From the NCBI GenBank assembly GCA_034509735.1, contig JACGWO010000008.1, forward strand, positions 16,565,864 through 16,629,863: DNA of 64,000 nucleotides. Direction: 5' to 3'. Both the position numbers and the translations under genes were made by a program. Below are positions 12,375-21,501 of the stretch, one piece after another. The DNA is from Sesamum alatum. Its lineage: Eukaryota > Streptophyta > Magnoliopsida > Lamiales > Pedaliaceae. Position 1 is the first letter of the stretch. The number at the start of each line of letters is the position of its first letter. The notes under the pieces are model-generated. The model was not told the origin of the DNA, searched no databases, and was given only the letters and a program-made list of their open reading frames with translations.

Positions 12375-13434
12375 ATCTCCCACTTGACCTAAAGCTAATC
12401 GCTCATATGCGTCAAACCCATATTCTCAAAATGCTGCGCATGAGCGATCTGTGACATGGGCTTTGTCAAAGGATCTGTTGTATTATCTGCTGACCTGACT
12501 CGGTCTATCCGAACGCCACCTCTTCCTACCATCTCCCTCAACAGGTTGTAGCGTTTAAGTATGTGCTTGGATCGATGATGAGATCTCGGTTTCTTTCCTT
12601 GCGTTATAGCCCCATTTTTATTGCAGAAGATACCCACTGGCTCGGCAATGCTAGGCACCACACTCAATGTTAGATGTAGTTTCTCATCCAAACCGCTTCC
12701 TTGGCAGCTTCTGAAGCTGTTATGTATTCACCCTCAATGGTGGAATCTGTTGTGGTATCCTGCTTGAAAGTTTCCATGGTACCACTCTACTATTAATTTT
12801 GAACACGTATCCTAACTGAGATTTGGCATTGTCATCATTTGACTAGAATCTAGCATCAATTAAAACTTCCAGTATCAACTCTCCACCGCCATAGACTAAG
12901 AACATATCTTTAGTCCTCCTTAGGTACTTGAGGATATTCTTGACCACAATCTAATGTGCCTCGCCTGCATAGGACTGATATTTGCTGGTTACACTCAAAG
13001 CATAAGCGACGTTAGGCCTAGTGCAGGGACGACATACTGGATGTTGCCTACGGTGGAATCATAAGGGATGTCCTTCATCCTCTCAAGCTCCTCCTCAATC
13101 TTGGGAGACTGCTTCTTGGATAACTTGATCCCATGTCTCATGGCAAAGAAACCTCATTTGGAGTTATCCATCTTGAATCTTTTCAGGATTTTCTCAATAT
13201 ACGAGATTTGGGTCATTCCTAACATTTGTTTAGATAAATCCCTGAAGAGCTGGATGCCTGGAATGTAGGACGCTTCACCCTAATCCTTCATGGAGAATTG
13301 AGTAGACAACCACGCTTTTGTGTCACCTAACATTCTGACATCATTACCAATGAGCATAATGTCGTCCACATAAAGCACTAGGAACGCTACCACGGCCGAC
13401 AACTACTGTGCTACACGTTTTTCAACCTATATTT
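12375..13434 (-). pseudogene. Element I: RT-RNase H remnant
   Basis: Polypurine tract at 12375-12385, then RNase H sequence (12395-12691; GIFCNKNGAITQGKKPRSHH and ADNTTDPLTKPMSQ) and RT C-terminal half up to a YVDD box near 13370 (FLVLYVDDIMLIGNDV by eye). Many stops and frame breaks. Everything upstream of YVDD (RT N-terminus, integrase, protease, gag) is missing; the sequence passes straight into a leader remnant. A short plus-strand ORF at 13068 is a shadow. Confidence 0.85.
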
Positions 13435-13674
13435 TTAAAAATTTTTGCATTAAAACTGAAACTAAAACATGCATTTACAGAATATCCAATTTTCAAAAAA
13501 TGCATGGATATCCATAATTAAAAGCAAAATTAACACATATTTTTCTAAACACATAATCATGTTTAAAACCACAAAACATGCTTTCCAAAAGCAAATTAAA
13601 TATGTTCAACATGCTCATCACATAAAAACATGTTATTCCTAAAGCCACAACACCGAACTGGGCTCTGATACCAT
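13435..13674 (-). other. Leader remnant with primer-binding site
   Basis: AT-rich leader piece. Minus-strand TGGTATCAGAGC lies at 13662-13673 and an LTR begins at 13675. The rest of the leader and most of gag-pol are absent between this and 13434. Confidence 0.75.
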
Positions 13675-15189
13675 TGAAAGAATCAGTACGACCCGAGAAC
13701 GCGGCAGAAGCGTAAAATAAAAGAAATTTAAAATGATTTCAAAGGGGTGTTCCATTTGAATTCCCGGGTGTTTGGCGTTTCAAAAGCATCATAACATAAA
13801 TAAAAATATTCTTGAACATGTGGCTAGAGGAGAAAATGAAAAAGTACAATAATTTAAATCGGAACATTATATTTTTCGTTTCACATGTAGAACAACAACA
13901 AGCATTGATTCTCTTTTCGTTCCCTTTCCGTTCAGTCTAGGACCTAACTTAGAATCCCTCTAAAGATGATCCATACCACACTAATGTAGATCTAGATCTA
14001 TGCTAGGTAGAAGCTAGACCGAGGAAGAAACGAAACCGTATTACACTATTGACTAGTGTATATGTATTTCTCGTGTTCTCTGCTTGAATGTCATTCAAGG
14101 ATAACTCAAAATATGGAGAAAAATGGAAGAAAATTTCGTGGTTTAGTGAGTGGAGAGAGAAAGTTAGGGAGTTGAAAAGTGTATCCTTGCCTTGTGTGTA
14201 GTGTAACAAAATTACATACAAAAAATAAGTTATTTCCAATATAACTTCTACACACTATGCACAACAAGTGCACCACTACCCATCATATGAGTGCACTATT
14301 TGTGCAACCTCCCACATGTCATACATTCCATGGAGGATTTTCAACTCCTAATCAACTTGCTTTAGCCCCTTGAGCTTGGACTTTAAGTCATGGACCGGTT
14401 TGATTGATTTTGATTTAATCCAATTAAGTCAAGCGATCCATTGATTTTAAATTAATCCAATTAATTTTATACCTTATTGAAAATCAAAAATTTATTTAAT
14501 CCAATGAAATAAGCATAAGCCCAAGCACTAATGAATTGATCCAATCAATTAATTAAATTACATCCAGTAAATTAATCCAATTAATTTAAAGGTGTTAAGC
14601 CCAAAATTAATTAATCCAATTAATTAATTCCTGGGGCATCCATCCAATGGATTTTCTCAATAAATGATCCAATCATTTATATTCTCCTTGAATTATTTTA
14701 GTCCAATTAAATTAATTCGCTTCTTTCAGAATTAATTCCAAATTAATTCCACTACTTCCATAGTGATTTGGGTGTGACTCTTTAGGTTCACCCTCAGCTA
14801 GACTTGGGCTTGTGTCTATCACAATTGATTAATTAAATCTAATTTAATTAATTATTCCTAATTAAACATTAATCATAAATGCCCGTCACCATGGGTGGTC
14901 GTCTAGCAATGGTTCATGACACTTGAGACTAGGTGAATATTGGCGTGAACATTTAGGCTCCGAGTTCCATATAGGTACAGTCCTTCCGTCGACCATCTCC
15001 CGGCCTTAGTTTAGGGCATGAAATTGGGCGTCGGTTCCCATCCTAGACCAGGCAACTATGTTCCAAACTCGAGACGCATTTATTCTATTGATCAACCTTG
15101 GGAACTATTCCCTACTTGACAATCACTAAGGCCATAGACTTGAAGAGTCTAAACCATCTCAGAGCGCATAGGAGACATAGCTGTCAAAT
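13675..15189 (-). repeat. Copia LTR fragment (minus), distal end truncated
   Basis: Begins TGAAAGAATCAG next to a primer site, so on the minus strand it is a 5' LTR. It contains the ctctttaggttcaccctcagctagacttgg block (14780-14810) and the ggtggtcgtctagcaatggttc block (14894-14915). Its last roughly 650 bp are missing: near 15189 it changes abruptly into plus-strand RT sequence. It resembles an inverted copy of LTR J more than LTR Z, so I is probably a chimera. Confidence 0.75.
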
Positions 15190-15824
15190 ACTAGACCTGA
15201 TGTGGCTTTTGCTTTGAGCGTGATAAGTCGATATCAAGCGTTGCCTGGGAGGCACACTAGGGTGCGGTCAAGATCATTCTTAAGTACCTGAAAAGGACTA
15301 ATGACGTGTTATTGATCTACGGTGGTGGAGAATTGATACTGGAACGCTACAACGACACTAGCTTCCAGTCGGATGATGACGATGCCAAGTCCCAGTCTGA
15401 TTTCATGTTCAGACTTAATGGTGGCATAGTTGCTTGGAAGAGTTCCAAGCAGGTTACCACAGCGGACTCCACCATGGAGTCTAAATACATAGCGGCTTCG
15501 AAAGCTGCTAAGGAGGCGGTTTGGATGAAGAACTACATCCAAAAGTTGGGTGTAGTGCCTAGCATTGCTGAGCTGGTGGTTATCTTCTGCAATAACAATG
15601 GGGCGATAGCACAAGCAAAGGAACCGAGATCTCATCATCAGTCCAAGCATATTCTTAGACGCTACCATCTGCGCAGAGAAATTTTTAGCAGAGCTCACGT
15701 TCGGATGGACCAAGTAAGCTCCGCAAAAAATATTGCAGATCCACTTACTAACACAGTGTCGCAAATTACCCATACTCAACATCTACATAAGATGGTTTTG
15801 AGGTCAATGGGTGATTGGCTTTAG
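15190..15824 (+). pseudogene. Element J: RT C-terminus and RNase H
   Basis: Starts mid-RT (TRPDVAFALSV) and runs through a 172-residue open frame (15306-15824) with the RNase H motifs TADSTMESKYIAASKAA, VIFCNNNGAIAQAKEPRSHH and NIADPLTNTVSQ. The catalytic DNN Asp is now Asn (CNNN). Truncated on the left, frameshifted near 15250, followed by a polypurine tract at 15828-15838. Confidence 0.87.
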
Positions 15825-15838
15825 GTCAAGTGGGAGAT

Positions 15839-16718
15839 TGTTACAATAGGTGACTAGAAAGCCAATTGGTTTGGCCTTTATGTAATCTATTTGACAACTC
15901 AATGTATTGTAATATTATGTAATGAATAAAATTAGTATTCGTTACCATTGGTATTGCCTTTGTTGTGCTCATTCTCATATGTTAAATGTCTATTCACATA
16001 CAACAAAGCCCACAGACAATGTTAACAACTCATACAGTTGGGCCACGTGGTTATGAAACTAATTGATAAAGGGTTGGGTCTGAAACATTCCAAGTCGAGA
16101 ACCTCGAGACAGGACATCGAGAGTCCTATTGAGACTTGCACCAAGAGTCGTATTCATTGAATGAGTGTTGTGTTTCATCAACGACGGGTCTCGAATGCCT
16201 ATACGATCTTAGTGGGTTGGTCGACTGGGGTCGAGCCAAGTGAGTTGACTCGCGGGGATCATTGTATCGAAGCCTTGGAGGCTCAGTTGGTAGATTGGAG
16301 TTCCCTAGTTCCGATAGTACGGGAGTAGTCCTCGCACTTGAGGTACCACGACAGTCACATGCACACGATGGCTGTATCGTAGATCTGGCGAGAGGTGATC
16401 ATGTCGCAAACATGTTCATTATAAGCCTTGTCCGGTACAGTCAAAGTGTGTAGTGAGGACGGTGGGTTTTAAAAAGAGGATCCGTTCCCTGTCAGTATGT
16501 GACAGAGGTATCTCCTATACACTCGAAGACTCGTTATTGTTGCTTGAACCTGTGGCCATAGTAGTTGATCGAGCAGGAAATGGTTTTCTGCGTCGATGCA
16601 ATGAGGCATGCGTAGTCTCAAGTATTAAGCATAGACGCCTAGTCAAGGATGGGAACCTCGCCCATTTATATACCATAGACTAAGGCTGGGAGATGGTAGA
16701 TGGAAGGACCGTACCCAT
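15839..16718 (+). repeat. Element J 3' LTR, truncated
   Basis: Starts TGTTACAATAGGTGACTAG directly after the polypurine tract AAGTGGGAGAT. About 880 bp remain. Near 16718 it breaks into a minus-strand LTR fragment. No further LTR J sequence is found in the window. Confidence 0.82.
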
Positions 16719-16960
16719 ACACATTCAAGGGGTGTTCTTTTGAACCACTCGGGCGTTTGGTGTATCTCATGAATACGAAAAATAAGACATGCTACGTTCA
16801 TGGTGGCTATAGGGTTGAAAGAAACACGTAAGGAATGTGCCTACACGTTGTAGTTTTCTTCATGCCGCTACACGCATTGTTCCATATTTTGCCACCAAGA
16901 TTGCAAATCAGAAACCCTCTTAATTGTCCATGTAATCCACCAGATCTTGATCCCCGTGCT
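16719..16960 (-). repeat. Copia LTR fragment (minus), interrupted by LTR B
   Basis: Resembles the A/Z LTR interior near the primer-site end (CATTCAAGGGGTGTTC, GCTACACGCATTGTTCC, CCCCGTGCT). In A the text continues AGCAAGAAATCAAGAG; here LTR B starts right after GTGCT, so B inserted into this LTR. The other side of the target site is not found at 33627. Confidence 0.75.
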
Positions 16961-17978
16961 TGTTAGAATAGGTGACCATGTAAGCCAATTTTGGCAGGAA
17001 TATGTAACCTATGTCTAGACAATTTCAGGTGTTTGATAAAACATTTATGAATAAAGAAGTGAAGATTCATATGGCAACACTTTGTTTACGTTCACTTATA
17101 TATGCTATTACATATCTGTTCACTATGCAAACAAAGCCCACGGACTGAGAATTGATTTCGGAGACTGGGACTACGCTTGGAGGTAGGTCCATGAAATCAG
17201 TCTGACCGAATCAGTCCGAAAATCTCCAAGTCAAGGAATCTCGAAAATGGGTACCGGGATTCCCTTTGAGACTTGCACTAAGCATCTGCTGTCGTATTTC
17301 ATCGACAGGTGACGAAGGTCGTCTAAGCAGTGTTAGTGGGTCAGCATGCTAGGAAGCAGTTGACTGAGGTGACTCGCGGGAATCGTCTTACGGAGGACCT
17401 TGAGTATGGTCAGCAAGGTATGACGTGAGTTCCCGGTTCCAATGGTACAGGTCAAGTCCTTTGACTTGAGGAACTGCTGAGTTTACCTGTACATCAGGTC
17501 TGTATCTTAGATATGGTGAGAGATTGCCAAAATACTTTTGAGTAGTCATAAGCCATGTCTAGTGCAGCTCGGGTGTACAGAGTGACAGTAGTTTCCAAGA
17601 AATGATCTATCTCCTGTCAAAAGGCATTGAAGTTGAGTCTCATGTATGCTCTGTGTCTTGTCCCTAAAATCTGTGGCCACAGTAACTGAACAGAAGGGAA
17701 GGTTTCCCTTGCGGCGGTTAGTAAGGACAGACCGACACTTAGGTCCAAAATGGGTACCTGCATTGTCCGTGCCCTAGACTCTAAGTGATGAGACCGAAGA
17801 CAGAAGGACAAGTGTACTGTTAGAGCCTAAATGTTCATCCCCGATTATTTCACCTAGTCTCTAGTGCCATGGACCGTTGCTAGATGGCCACCCATGGTAA
17901 CGAACGGATTCTAGGAATCCGACCAAGTCTAGCTGAAAGGTGAACCTAAAGAGTCACACACTATCCACACACACTTAG

Positions 17979-18220
17979 TATTTAATTTGGAATTAAATAT
18001 TGGAGTAAAGGAATGATTAAATTGGATTTAATCGGGTCCTATATTTTCTTGGAGAAAATAATTCTTTCTATTTGATAAAGGGATTAAATTAATAAATTGG
18101 ATTTATTAAGGGAATTAATTTAATGGGCCTAGAATAAATATTAATATTTATTTATTATATTTATTTGGCCTTTTGGAATATTTAATAGGATTTAAATATT
18201 CCATTAAATTAAATTAATGG
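17979..18220 (+). promoter_or_regulatory. Series of 3-base-spaced inverted repeats in U3 of LTR B
   Basis: Perfect dyads at 17979-17999 (TATTTAATT/AATTAAATA, spacer TGG), 18015-18033 (GATTAAAT/ATTTAATC, TGG), 18042-18060 (TATTTTCT/AGAAAATA, TGG) and 18089-18109 (TTAATAAAT/ATTTATTAA, TGG). An imperfect one is at 18175-18202 (spacer AGG), and palindromes lie near 18134-18153 and 18201-18220. The equivalents in other LTR families keep the symmetry with different bases. Confidence 0.75.
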
Positions 18221-18257
18221 TTGAGATTTAATGGGAGAGATCAAAGGCTAGGATTGA

Positions 18258-18318
18258 ATTTGACAAGGTCAAATTCTACTTTGACTAGGACTTTGACTAG
18301 GTCAAAATCCTAGTCAAA
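18258..18318 (+). promoter_or_regulatory. W-box cluster upstream of TATA, LTR B
   Basis: Several TTGAC(T/A) cores on both strands. They include a dyad at 18292-18318 with arms TTTGACTAGG / CCTAGTCAAA around a 7-base spacer. TTGAC[CT] is the WRKY factor site; the cluster ends about 50 bp before the TATA box. The same dyad is present in LTR C (24889-24915). Confidence 0.65.
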
Positions 18319-18365
18319 TTAAGCTTCTAAAGAGGTGGAGTTTAAAGAGGATTAAACTCTCCCTC

Positions 18366-18373
18366 TATATAAA
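18366..18373 (+). promoter_or_regulatory. TATA box of LTR B
   Basis: TATATAAA in CCCTCTATATAAACCCC, followed by CA- and CT-rich sequence typical of plant transcript starts. The D LTR has the same box at 45394-45401. Confidence 0.7.
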
Positions 18374-18956
18374 CCCCTAGCCTTGCACCTTTTGAAGGAT
18401 GATGAAATTCCAACACACACACAACACACACTTTTTTTGGCTCTCTCTCCCCTCTCTCTCGTCCGCCCTCTCTCTCCACTCTCTCCAAAAAATTCTTTTC
18501 TAGTTCTCTTGTTCTTGGAACATTAGAACTTAGATGAATCAATACCGTTAATTCATAACATGTTGTTGATTCATCCACTCCAAAATACACACTTGTTCGT
18601 TGCTAGCACGACGTGCAAGATACGTGGGTGGATCGTGTGTCACGATAAGGAGGGTTTCAAGAACGAGATCTCGGTGCAAAACGGGGAACAACGCGTGTAG
18701 CTGTTGAAGACGAAAACGACAACGGGTAGGTCTCGTTTAATATTTTCGTCCTCTTTAATTTTCTACCCTATGGCCTCCATGATCATTTACATGTTGTTTA
18801 CTCATGAGATACACCGAACACCCAGGAATCTCAAGGGTACACCCCTTGAGCGTGTTCTTTAATTTGATTAAAGCATGCTTTCAATTTTTGTATTCTATTT
18901 TATATCGCGCTTCCGCATTCGTGCAATTTCCCGGGACGATCCACATATTCTTTCAG

Positions 18957-18968
18957 TGGTATCAGAGC
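18957..18968 (+). other. Primer-binding site, element B
   Basis: TGGTATCAGAGC one base after the LTR. Complementary to the 3' end of plant initiator tRNA-Met. Confidence 0.93.
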
Positions 18969-19159
18969 CCGGTTCGGTGTATAGGCCTAGGGTTTATGTG
19001 CGTTTTAAGCATGAAACGTGATATTCGCATGTTTTTAATTAAATCTTGATTTTCTTGATTTTAAAGCATGTCGTTTTATGGCTTTTGATTCGTGTGAATT
19101 TCTGAATATTGGTATTTTTCTGTTTTTCTTGGGAAACGGGGTGGAATAATTGAACGGAA

Positions 19160-19706
19160 AACGAGAAACGCCGCAGCCGGCAGGGCAGACGCGCGCAGGC
19201 AAGGGAAGCCTGCGCGCGCCCGTCTAGCCGGTCGCGCAGGGGCAGCACGCAGCCAGGGTGGCTGCGCGCAGTGCGCGCAGGGCAGCGCCTCCAGGCGCGC
19301 GCGCACGCAGACGAGGGTGTCTGCGCGCGCGCGCGCCTGGCAGGCGCGCGGACGGACACCGGGCAGCGCTGCCAGGCGCGCGCGCACGCAGACGGAGGAG
19401 TCTGCGCGCGCGCGCCCGACAGGCGTGCCCAGTGCATGTCTGCGCACGGACTGCGCAGGGCAAGGGCGCGGCCGGCAGCCAACAGGCCAGGGCGCGTGCG
19501 AGGCAAGGGAGCCTGCGCGCGCGACGGCCTGCCGGAACGCTAGGCCGCGCAGCACGCTGCCGGCCAGGCTCGCGCGCACGCAGGCAGGGGGCCTGCGCAC
19601 GTGCAGGGGCGGCAGGCTGAGCCTGCTGCCCTGTGCGCGCGCCGGCAGGCTGCTGCCGGGGCGGCGGCAGCGGCCGGTGCTGCTGCTAGGGTTTTTTAAA
19701 CCCTAG
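19160..19706 (+). repeat. GC-rich hairpin array in leader B
   Basis: Successive stem-loops: 19191-19217 (10-bp stem GCGCGCAGGC, loop AAGGGAA), 19248-19266 (CGCAGCC, loop AGGGT), 19306-19325 (CGCAGAC, loop GAGGGT), 19387-19406 (CGCAGAC, loop GGAGGA), 19501-19514 (AGGC, loop AAGGGA), 19579-19597 (CGCAGGC, loop AGGGG). It closes with the dyad CTAGGGTTT / AAACCCTAG at 19686-19706. Open frames on both strands here are composition artefacts. Confidence 0.75.
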
Positions 19707-20784
19707 TAGTGTTTTCTTTTATTTTTTAATTATTTTTAATTTTAATTTTGAATTAATCCTGAAAAATCGTTTTTGGGGTTCAATTATGCATAATTTTCTA
19801 AAGACATTATTTTAGGAGTAAAATACATTGGATATGGAATCTCGGGGTTATTTTACTTAAAATAATGAGGAAAGGTTTTCCTAAAACGAGAAAATATTAT
19901 TACCAATATTTATGTTTTATTTTATTTTTTTCACACTTTACGCACATATTCATTTATTTCTTATTTTGTATGATTATGATTGGAAATCATGAATTGTTGG
20001 TATATTGTAATTATGTGATTAGATCATGTGATTATGTGTGTTGGATGGAAATGGATGATCACAAGCCCTAGACCGAATGTATGGTTTAATTTCTGTTGGG
20101 CCTATGTGCCTCTTTTACTGCTTTCTCCTTCTCTCTTTCTAGTTGCCTTGGAATAATAAAGCATTCTACCTCCCTCCTTATGTACTCCCCCTGGGTTTTC
20201 GCTGGGGTTTCTTTCTATTTTTTATATGTAATGAGAGTAGACTAGGAGTGAGGTTTTCTTTTTTGTAATCGGTGGAGAAGAAGGAAGGAACACATGGAGA
20301 GCCCAGACGGGAGGTCCCTTGGAGTTTTCCATGAAGTGAAGAAAGAGAAAAGAGACCAAGGCCCATTAGCATGATGATTGGGTTACTATTAATGTAATAG
20401 TGTAGGACCAACCCTAGATTGACCATAGATCCACTGCGGGCTCAGTGGATCGCATAGGATTCGGGCTCGTGATCATCCAACAGGGGTGTGCTAGGCTTTA
20501 ATTTTGCATTTGGTTATTATGATGGATGAATGGGTTTTTATTTATCATATAACTGCTATGGATGGTTTAATTTACGGATTATGGATGGTTTAATTTACGG
20601 ATTATGGATGGATGTGTGAATGTTTATTTATTTTGAGATCTCGGTCATTCACTACTCTCACATTGGTTGGACCAATGTTGAAACATTAGACCCTGGACAA
20701 AATGGACATGAACTCTAGGAGTTTGTCCATGCCTTCCAATCCATGGTTTAGTGAGGAAGCTGTTTTAGGTCAATAGCGTGGTCT

Positions 20785-20873
20785 CACGAGTCGTGGCACG
20801 TTATTGTACTTAAAAGAAGCTGCACTTTGTCATGAACGAAAAATAGGCTACTGTACCTGTCTCACGAGTCGTG
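20785..20873 (+). promoter_or_regulatory. Paired CACGAGTCGTG palindromes in leader B
   Basis: The odd palindrome CACGAGTCGTG occurs at 20785-20795 and 20863-20873, each in the context GTCTCACGAGTCGTGG. The pair recurs in leaders C (27448-27458, 27528-27538) and D (39753-39763, 39832-39842), and in G/H on the minus strand. Role unknown; palindromic loops of retroelement RNAs often act in dimerisation. Confidence 0.6.
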
Positions 20874-20987
20874 GGGGTACCAGTGGGTCTGTGGCTCGGT
20901 CGATTGGGTTGGGTCTAACTCCCAAATAGCATGATTCGCTTGGAGTCCTCGGGATCATGTGAAAGGGTGAGGCAATAATCTCGGGAA

Positions 20988-21017
20988 TCTCGTGGAACGA
21001 GAATGGTATGGAATACC
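20988..21017 (+). promoter_or_regulatory. Two adjacent hairpins upstream of gag
   Basis: TCTCGT/ACGAGA with spacer GGA (20988-21002) and GGTAT/ATACC with spacer GGA (21005-21017), about 240 bp before the gag ATG. In element A the first stem is identical but the spacer is TAG. Confidence 0.6.
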
Positions 21018-21253
21018 TCCCACAGGATCTTTTCCATGCGAATCGTAAAAGCGGGGTATGGGAAAAATCGCTGTGGATCCCAAGCCCACTAGGAAAGGAT
21101 TTCCCGAAAATCACGTTTGAGAGTACCGTGCTTTCGTATAAATAGTGGGAGGATTAAATGACTAAAGTCCATGCATTTAATCATTTTTATCAAACCACCA
21201 TCTTTTATTTTCTGCTGATCGCGCGCTGTTTTCTAAATGTAGATTTAAAAAAA

Positions 21254-21501
21254 ATGTCTAAGAACCCACTTTCAACCATTCTTGAGACAAACAAATTCAA
21301 TGGAACAAATTACAACGACTGGTTGCGCAATCTCAGGATAGTCCTAGATTACGAGAACCAAGGCTACGTCATGGACGAGCCTCTCCCTAGGACCTTGCCG
21401 GAAGCATCCACGCCAGAAGAACGTGAGACGTTCGAGACATGGCACAAGGATAACCGGAAGGTCCGTAGCGTCATACTTGCTTCGATGACCAATCAGATTC
21501 A
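21254..21501 (+). pseudogene. gag stub of element B
   Basis: ATG at 21254 begins MSKNPLSTILETNKFNGTNY and follows the D gag to residue 82 (SMTNQI), where LTR sequence takes over and the frame runs on into LTR-encoded residues. Only about the N-terminal quarter of gag is left. Confidence 0.88.

Larger units (their letters stand above)
16961..18955 (+). repeat. Element B 5' LTR
   Basis: TGTTAGAATAGGTGACCATG...TTCTTTCA. Order of parts: conserved U3 blocks (about 17845-17960), inverted-repeat series (17979-18220), W-box cluster (18258-18318), TATA box (18366-18373), CA- and CT-rich tract, then R/U5. Confidence 0.92.
19707..21253 (+). other. Distal leader of element B
   Basis: No sense ORF of note. 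Shared leader landmarks: a pyrimidine tract ending TTTCTAG (20121-20142) that resembles a 3' splice site, the block ccatagatccactgcgggctcagtgg (20421-20450), two copies of CACGAGTCGTG, and hairpins just before gag. Two antisense frames (20178-20426 and 20848-21114) recur in the other leaders, but nothing shows that they are expressed. Confidence 0.7.
16961..21501 (+). mobile_element. Element B: 5' LTR, leader and gag stub
   Basis: An LTR of 1,995 bp, primer site, full-length leader and the first 248 bp of gag, cut at 21501 where a second LTR begins with its terminal TGTTAG. No B pol follows. The LTR at 21502 differs from the B LTR by several percent by eye but is about 99% identical to the D LTR at 43996, so it is probably not B's own 3' LTR. 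Confidence 0.85.

Noticed and set aside
15309..15782. 157-codon antisense ORF over J RNase H as a possible extra retroelement gene (env-like)
   Set aside because: It is the exact complement of RNase H coding and shows no signal peptide or membrane pattern.
18957..18968. tRNA-like sequence next to LTRs
   Set aside because: Only the stretch complementary to the tRNA-Met 3' end is present; these are primer-binding sites, not tRNA genes.
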